NCBI RefSeq assembly: GCF_002836515.1
Contig: NZ_PJBC01000067.1
Span: 186,001-250,000 of the forward strand
DNA from: Pseudomonas sp. Choline-02u-1
GTDB lineage: Bacteria; Pseudomonadota; Gammaproteobacteria; Pseudomonadales; Pseudomonadaceae
Direction of reading: 5' to 3'
Length of the DNA stretch: 64,000 bases
This document shows positions 60,063 to 64,000 of this stretch, piece by piece. Numbering within the stretch: the stretch's first letter is position 1; each line of letters opens with the position of its first letter. Both the position numbers and the translations under genes were made by a program. The notes under the pieces are model-generated. The model was not told the DNA's origin. It saw only the letters and a list, made by a program, of their open reading frames with translations, and ran no database searches.

Positions 60063-60129
60063 CTTCGCGAGCAAGCTCGTTCCCACAAGTCGAACTTCGT
60101 TCCAATGTGGGAGCGAGCCTCCTGTCGAA
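60063..60129. repeat. REP doublet, type B, partly decayed
   Basis: TTCGCGAGCAAGCTCGTTCC and the inverse TGTGGGAGCGAGCCTCCTGT flank a short spacer. Confidence 0.75.
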
Positions 60130-60153
60130 AATACTGGCCATTTCGACGCAAAA

Positions 60154-60504
60154 TCAGAGGCAGGTCGCCATCGCGGCCATCCGCCGCATCGCGACGAAAT
60201 CATTTTGCTGCGCGTAATAATTCAACGTCGTGCCCGACGCTTCGGTGATCACATCGACAAACGACTCCGCCGAACGCGTGTAAACCGTCGTGCCGCCAGA
60301 CTTGCGCGATTCCAGATAGGCTGCCGCGTCGACGCCGAACACCGCTTCGTCCTGCCAGGCGAATTGCACACAGCGGGCGACGTCTTTTTCGGGTTTGTCG
60401 GAGGTCAGGACCTTGTCAGGGCTCTTGGTGCGAGCATCGTTCATCACCGAACCGGCGCACCCGGCCAACAAGGCCGCCGCCAGCGCTACCATCAGCATTC
60501 GCAT
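60154..60504 (-). CDS. Small lipoprotein of unknown function
   Basis: The 116-residue product has a lipobox ALLAGCAGS with Cys at 16. The mature part has CVQFAWQDEAVFG and TTVYTRSAESFVDVITEASG. No family was recognised. It has a weak start context; the first ATG of the frame is used. Confidence 0.65.
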   Translation of the reverse strand: MRMLMVALAAALLAGCAGSVMNDARTKSPDKVLTSDKPEKDVARCVQFAWQDEAVFGVDAAAYLESRKSGGTTVYTRSAESFVDVITEASGTTLNYYAQQNDFVAMRRMAAMATCL

Positions 60505-60637
60505 TGCATTTGCTCATCGTGAAAAAAGCGGACTGTAGCACCGCAACGCGGCAAATCGTTCTGCTTTACTGTTTTTATGCGCGACACGCGCGAGCAGCTG
60601 CGGCACCCTACCGTCATCCGTCACACAAGGAAATTAC

Positions 60638-60970
60638 ATGGCGCCTAGCGACCAGCGACATGAACAGGCTCTGAAACTGTTTCTCGAGGCGCGACCCGAA
60701 TTGCGTGAAACCCTCGATCATCTCAACCCGCTGCTGGCCCAGGCCAAGGGCGAAACCCAGGCGCAGTATCGCGAAGAGCGCTTGCACGAAGCATTTGAGG
60801 CTGAGGCGGAAAGCCAGGGATTGTTTGCCTGGGAGCTGACGCTGCAGCTAACCGCTGAATCGCCAGAGGACTATCAGGCGCAACGGCTTGAGGTGCATCG
60901 GGAAGTCGCGGAAATGGCGGGGATGGACTGGATCGAGTATTGCGATCTCTACGGCATTACTCCGAATTGA
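60638..60970 (+). CDS. Small soluble protein, DUF6388-like
   Basis: The 110-residue acidic, helical protein contains HEQALKLFLEARPELRETLD, EERLHEAFEAEAESQGLFAW and EMAGMDWIEYCDLYGITPN. I associate this pattern with a Pseudomonas-specific uncharacterised family. AAGGAA precedes the ATG. Function unknown. Confidence 0.7.
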   Translation: MAPSDQRHEQALKLFLEARPELRETLDHLNPLLAQAKGETQAQYREERLHEAFEAEAESQGLFAWELTLQLTAESPEDYQAQRLEVHREVAEMAGMDWIEYCDLYGITPN

Positions 60971-61049
60971 TGCAGGAGCTGCCGAAGGCTGCGATCTTTT
61001 GATTTTGCTCTTCAAGATCAAAAGATCGCAGCCTTCGGCAGCTCCAACA
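60971..61049. repeat. REP doublet, type A
   Basis: TGCAGGAGCTGCCGAAGGCT and its inverse flank a spacer TGATTTTGCTCTTCAAGATC, directly upstream of tusD. Confidence 0.85.
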
Positions 61050-61131
61050 AAGGTATCTGCGTGAAACCCGGGTTTCGCGGCTGGCGTAATAAAGCTTTAT
61101 CATGGCCGCAGTTTCGCTGATCGAGTCCACC

Positions 61132-61524
61132 ATGAAGTTCGCCATTGCGCTGTTTTCTGCTGCCCATGCGCCCTCCTCGCGCCGGGCCCTGCTGTTCGCC
61201 CAGGCCGCGCTGGCCGGCGGGCACGAGATTGTCCGGCTGTTCTTCTATCAGGACGGCATATTCAATGCCTCCGATGCGGTGGTGACACCGCAGGATGAGC
61301 TGGACCTGCCCAAACAATGGCGCGCCTTTATCAACGAAAAGCAACTTGATGGCGTGGTCTGCATCGCCGCTGCTCTGCGCCGTGGCGTGTTGAATGAAGA
61401 GGAAGCCAAGCGTTACCAGCGTGAAGCGATTTCGCTGAGCGCGCCGTGGGAATTGTCCGGCCTTGGTCAGTTGCACGACGCCGTGCAGGACGCTGACCGT
61501 CTCATCTGCTTCGGAGGCGCGTGA
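61132..61524 (+). CDS. tusD: Sulfurtransferase TusD (DsrE family)
   Basis: The 130-residue DsrE-type protein has MKFAIALFSAAHAPSSRRAL at the start, the cysteine loop LDGVVCIAAALRRGV and the closing DADRLICFGGA. TusD accepts sulfur from TusA and passes it to TusE in the 2-thiouridine tRNA pathway. It is the first gene of tusDCBE. The ATG at 61132 was chosen over 61102. Confidence 0.9.
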   Translation: MKFAIALFSAAHAPSSRRALLFAQAALAGGHEIVRLFFYQDGIFNASDAVVTPQDELDLPKQWRAFINEKQLDGVVCIAAALRRGVLNEEEAKRYQREAISLSAPWELSGLGQLHDAVQDADRLICFGGA

Positions 61525-61525
61525 C

Positions 61526-61882
61526 ATGGCCAAATCGCTTTTGATCATCAGCCGCCAATCGCCCTGGTCCGGCCCAGGCGCGCGGGAAGCGCTGGATATC
61601 GTGCTGGCCGGTGGCGCGTTCGATCTGCCGCTTGGCGTGCTGTTTCTCGATGACGGCGTGCTGCAACTGGCCGCCGGGCAAAACGCCAAAGCCTTGCAGC
61701 AAAAAGACCTCAGCGCCAATCTGCAGGCGCTGCCGATGTTTGGTGTCGAAGAGCTGTACTATTGCGCGCAAAGCGCCATTGCGCGCGGCCTCGGCAAGGT
61801 GTCGCTGGACGAAGCGCAGCCGCTTGCCATTGAACAAATCACCGCCCTTATTGACCGTTACGACCAGGTGATCACCCTCTGA
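61526..61882 (+). CDS. tusC: Sulfur relay protein TusC
   Basis: The 118-residue DsrF-type subunit has SLLIISRQSPWSGPGAREAL, LGVLFLDDGVLQLAAGQN and GVEELYYCAQSAIARGL. It forms the TusBCD heterohexamer. It starts 1 bp after the tusD stop and its stop codon overlaps the tusB start. Confidence 0.9.
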   Translation: MAKSLLIISRQSPWSGPGAREALDIVLAGGAFDLPLGVLFLDDGVLQLAAGQNAKALQQKDLSANLQALPMFGVEELYYCAQSAIARGLGKVSLDEAQPLAIEQITALIDRYDQVITL

Positions 61883-62175
61883 TGTCGACTTTGCATGTGT
61901 TGTCTCATTCCCCGTTCGGCGACGATCGCCTGAGCAGTTGCCTGCGCTTGCTCGGCAGCGCCGATGCTGTGTTGTTGTCCGGTGATGCGGTGTATGCGCT
62001 GCAGCCGGAGACAGCCCCGTTCGAAGCCCTGCAAGAGCGACCCATCAACCTCTTTGTGTTGATTGAAGACGCACAAGCACGTGCGATTGCGGTTCCGGAC
62101 TGGGCCAAAGCCGTCGACTACCCGGCCTTCGTCGAGCTGTCGATCCATCATGACAAGGTCAACAGCTGGCTATGA
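61882..62175 (+). CDS. tusB: Sulfur relay protein TusB (DsrH)
   Basis: The 97-residue subunit starts STLHVLSHSPFGDDRLSSCL and has ADAVLLSGDAVYAL; it completes TusBCD. The start overlaps tusC by 1 bp and the end overlaps tusE by 4 bp. Confidence 0.9.
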   Translation: MSTLHVLSHSPFGDDRLSSCLRLLGSADAVLLSGDAVYALQPETAPFEALQERPINLFVLIEDAQARAIAVPDWAKAVDYPAFVELSIHHDKVNSWL

Positions 62176-62507
62176 ATTCTCTGACCGTCGGCGCCCGCGC
62201 CATCGAACTGGACAAGGACGGTTTTCTCGTCGACCTCAGCGATTGGTCGACTGAAGTCGCCGCCGCCCTCGCCGCCGCCGAAGATATCGAGTTGACCCCC
62301 GAACACTGGGAAGTCCTTGAGCTGCTGCGCAGCTTCTACAACGAATTCCAGCTGTCCCCTGCCACGCGCCCGCTGATCAGGTACACCGCGTTGAAACTCG
62401 GCGCGGACAAAGGCAACAGTCTGCACCTCAACCGACTGTTCAAAGGCACCCCTGCCAAACTCGCCGCGAAACTGGCGGGCCTGCCCAAACCGACGAATTG
62501 CCTATGA
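62172..62507 (+). CDS. tusE: Sulfur carrier TusE (DsrC family)
   Basis: The 111-residue protein has TPEHWEVLELLRSFYNEFQL, KGNSLHLNRLFKGTPAKLAA and the sulfur-carrying penultimate C110 (PTNCL end). It takes sulfur from TusBCD and hands it to MnmA for tRNA U34 thiolation. The start overlaps tusB (ATGA) and the end overlaps the YbiB-like gene. Confidence 0.92.
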   Translation: MNSLTVGARAIELDKDGFLVDLSDWSTEVAAALAAAEDIELTPEHWEVLELLRSFYNEFQLSPATRPLIRYTALKLGADKGNSLHLNRLFKGTPAKLAAKLAGLPKPTNCL

Positions 62508-63505
62508 ACGACTTCCCTGCATTGACCCTCGAAACGCCCGCCGAGCACCCGTTCGCGCAATTCGTGCGCATTCTCGGCAAAGGCAAGCGCGGCGCCCGCG
62601 ACCTGACGCGCGAGGAAGCCCGCCAGGCCATGGGCATGGTGCTTGACGATCAGGTTGAAGACACCCAGCTCGGTGCTTTCCTGATGTTGCTGCGGCACAA
62701 GGAAGAAAGCGCTGAGGAAATGGCCGGGTTCACCCAAGCCCTGCGCGAACGCTTGCAGGCGCCGGCATTGAATGTCGATCTGGACTGGCCGACCTACGCT
62801 GGCAAAAAGCGCCATCTGCCGTGGTACCTGCTGGCGGCGAAATGCCTGGCGCAGAACGGCGTGCGCATCTTCATGCACGGCGGCGGCGCACACACGGCCG
62901 GACGCCTGTACAGCGAACAACTGCTGGGCGAACTGAATATCCCTTTGTGCCGCACCTGGCAGCAGGTCGGCGCGGCGCTGGACAACGGTGCACTGGCCTT
63001 TATGCCGCTGATGGACTGGGCGCCGCCGTTGCAGAAGATGATCGATCTGCGCAATACCCTGGGCCTGCGCTCGCCGATTCACTCGCTGGCGCGAATCCTC
63101 AATCCGCTCGGTGCACGTTGTGGCCTGCAGAGCATTTTCCATCCGGGCTACCAGGCGGTGCATCGCGATGCGAGCGGCTTGCTCGGCGACACGGCCATTG
63201 TGGTCAAGGGCGATGGCGGTGAAATCGAGATCAACCCTGACGCCACCAGCCATCTGTATGGCACCAGCGGCGGCCAGAGCTGGGATGAAGAATGGCCACA
63301 ACTGTCAGCGCAACGTCACGTCAAACCCGCCTCGCTGGACATCGAACACTTGAAAGCGGTTTGGCGAGGCGACGTGGTCGACAGTTATCCGCACATGGCC
63401 CTGATTGCGACCATGGCCCTCGCCCTGCGCGGCCTCGGTCAACAGCGTGAAGAGGCGTTTGCAACCGCCGAGCAGTATTGGGCGACACGCAACACATCGA
63501 TCTAA
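62504..63505 (+). CDS. YbiB-like nucleic-acid-binding anthranilate-phosphoribosyltransferase homolog
   Basis: The 333-residue protein is a TrpD-like fold: FAQFVRILGKGKRGARDLTR, a K/R-rich KKRHLPWYLLAAKCLAQNGV, FMHGGGAHTAGRLYSEQLLG and the NPLGARCGLQSIFHPGYQAV region. E. coli YbiB binds nucleic acids and is LexA-controlled rather than making tryptophan. The ATGA overlap with tusE couples it to the sulfur-relay operon, suggesting an RNA-linked role. Its function is unproven. Confidence 0.8.
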   Translation: MNDFPALTLETPAEHPFAQFVRILGKGKRGARDLTREEARQAMGMVLDDQVEDTQLGAFLMLLRHKEESAEEMAGFTQALRERLQAPALNVDLDWPTYAGKKRHLPWYLLAAKCLAQNGVRIFMHGGGAHTAGRLYSEQLLGELNIPLCRTWQQVGAALDNGALAFMPLMDWAPPLQKMIDLRNTLGLRSPIHSLARILNPLGARCGLQSIFHPGYQAVHRDASGLLGDTAIVVKGDGGEIEINPDATSHLYGTSGGQSWDEEWPQLSAQRHVKPASLDIEHLKAVWRGDVVDSYPHMALIATMALALRGLGQQREEAFATAEQYWATRNTSI

Positions 63506-63597
63506 CCGATGATTAGCGCCCGATCTTTGCGCTTTTTGTTCGAACCCACAGGAATAGACTCGACTCCAACGAATATTGGTTTTCAGGAGTCTTGATC

Positions 63598-64000
63598 ATG
63601 GGTTTACTTGTCGACGGCCACTGGCAGGACAAGTGGTACGAAAGCAGCAAGGACGGCGCATTCCAGCGCGAACAAGCGCAACGCCGCAACTGGGTAACCG
63701 CCGACGGCCAGCCCGGCCCCAGCGGTGACGGCGGTTTCGCTGCCGAAGCCGGGCGCTATCACCTCTACGTCTCCCTCGCCTGCCCCTGGGCACACCGCAC
63801 GCTCATCGTGCGCAAACTCAAAGGCCTGGAAAGCCTGATTGACGTTTCGGTCGTCAGCTGGCTGATGCTGGAAAATGGCTGGACCTTCGACAAGGGGCTC
63901 GGCTCGACAGGCGATAAACTCGATGGCTTCGATTTCATGCACCAGCGCTACACCGCTGATACCCCTGACTACACCGGGCGTGTGACGGTACCGGTGCTGT
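63598..64000 (+). CDS. Glutathionyl-hydroquinone reductase/omega-class glutathione S-transferase, N-terminal part
   Basis: The 5' end of a larger gene, cut by the window at codon 134. Visible are the start GLLVDGHWQDKWYESSKDGA, the active-site region YVSLACPWAHRTLIV with the catalytic Cys, and FMHQRYTADTPDYTGRVTVP. These define the YqjG/PcpF family that removes glutathione from glutathionyl-hydroquinones. AGGAG lies ahead of the ATG at 63598. Confidence 0.9.
   Translation, partial: MGLLVDGHWQDKWYESSKDGAFQREQAQRRNWVTADGQPGPSGDGGFAAEAGRYHLYVSLACPWAHRTLIVRKLKGLESLIDVSVVSWLMLENGWTFDKGLGSTGDKLDGFDFMHQRYTADTPDYTGRVTVPVL

Noticed and set aside
1..64000. CRISPR array, prophage or tRNA genes
   Set aside because: No regularly spaced direct repeats of CRISPR type, no phage structural genes and no tRNA cloverleaf sequence were noticed; tandem repeats at 41447-41797 are coding without spacers.

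Overview
The window is a stretch of chromosome from a fluorescent Pseudomonas, most likely the P. fluorescens group. The evidence is high-GC coding with Pseudomonas-type protein sequences throughout, a complete hydrogen cyanide synthase operon (hcnABC), a lpdV-like E3 gene next to ilvE, TusDCBE, a LemA/M48 pair, and two dispersed intergenic REP families (one with core AAGATCGCAGCC..CGGCAGCTCC, one with core GTGGGAGCGAGCCTGCTCGCGAA). No rRNA, tRNA or CRISPR array was seen. The first and last genes run off the window.

Layout. 1-9.8 kb: end of a lipoamide dehydrogenase gene, ilvE, a two-gene radical-SAM/DUF4130 operon behind a near-perfect LexA (SOS) box, an NRAMP metal transporter, a chalcone-isomerase-like secreted protein, a membrane protein, a small exported protein, an esterase and an aspartoacylase-like enzyme. 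9.9-19.3 kb: an orphan amino-acid-binding protein, a rhodanese/GlxA-type regulator divergent pair, a compact S-type-pyocin-like toxin with a translationally coupled HEAT-like candidate immunity gene, an FKBP isomerase, a cytoplasmic thermolysin-like protease with its emfourin-type inhibitor, an RcnB-like protein and LemA plus an M48 protease. 19.5-27.7 kb: tricarboxylate-type MFS transporter, binding protein and LysR regulator, a KefB/C-type antiporter, then hcnCBA on the minus strand, with an RsmA/RsmE-like site at the hcnA start and two inverted repeats upstream. 27.9-32 kb: membrane proteins including a 24-residue one, and an OmpR-type two-component system. 32-41 kb: an SRPBCC protein beside an internally deleted SDR gene, a HAD phosphatase, a lone receiver protein, an RNA-methyltransferase-like gene, a TetR/thioesterase divergent pair around a perfect palindrome, an intact IS3-family element, GNAT, YceI, MATE and a periplasmic chorismate mutase.

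41-53 kb: a secreted protein made of nine 13-residue repeats, a diguanylate cyclase, cytochrome c, a MocR-type regulator with a divergent DMT exporter, an AraC regulator with a divergent AhpD-like protein, a hybrid sensor kinase, and a SulP transporter that overlaps the kinase tail-to-tail. 53-64 kb: two lipoproteins, an LprI-like protein, an isochorismatase-like hydrolase, gamma-glutamyltransferase, Ogt, a Nudix hydrolase, a 24-codon remnant of an AA10 chitin-binding/LPMO gene, hemerythrin, GNAT, small proteins, the tusDCBE operon with a YbiB-like gene, and the start of a glutathionyl-hydroquinone reductase.

Most of the window is housekeeping and accessory metabolism in short operons. The points most worth a second look are the SOS-controlled radical-SAM pair, the pyocin-like toxin/immunity pair with an unrecognised C-terminal domain, the perfect-repeat secreted protein, the 24-residue membrane protein and the gene remnants (SDR, LPMO). 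All assignments come from reading translated sequence and recalling families; no database search was run.
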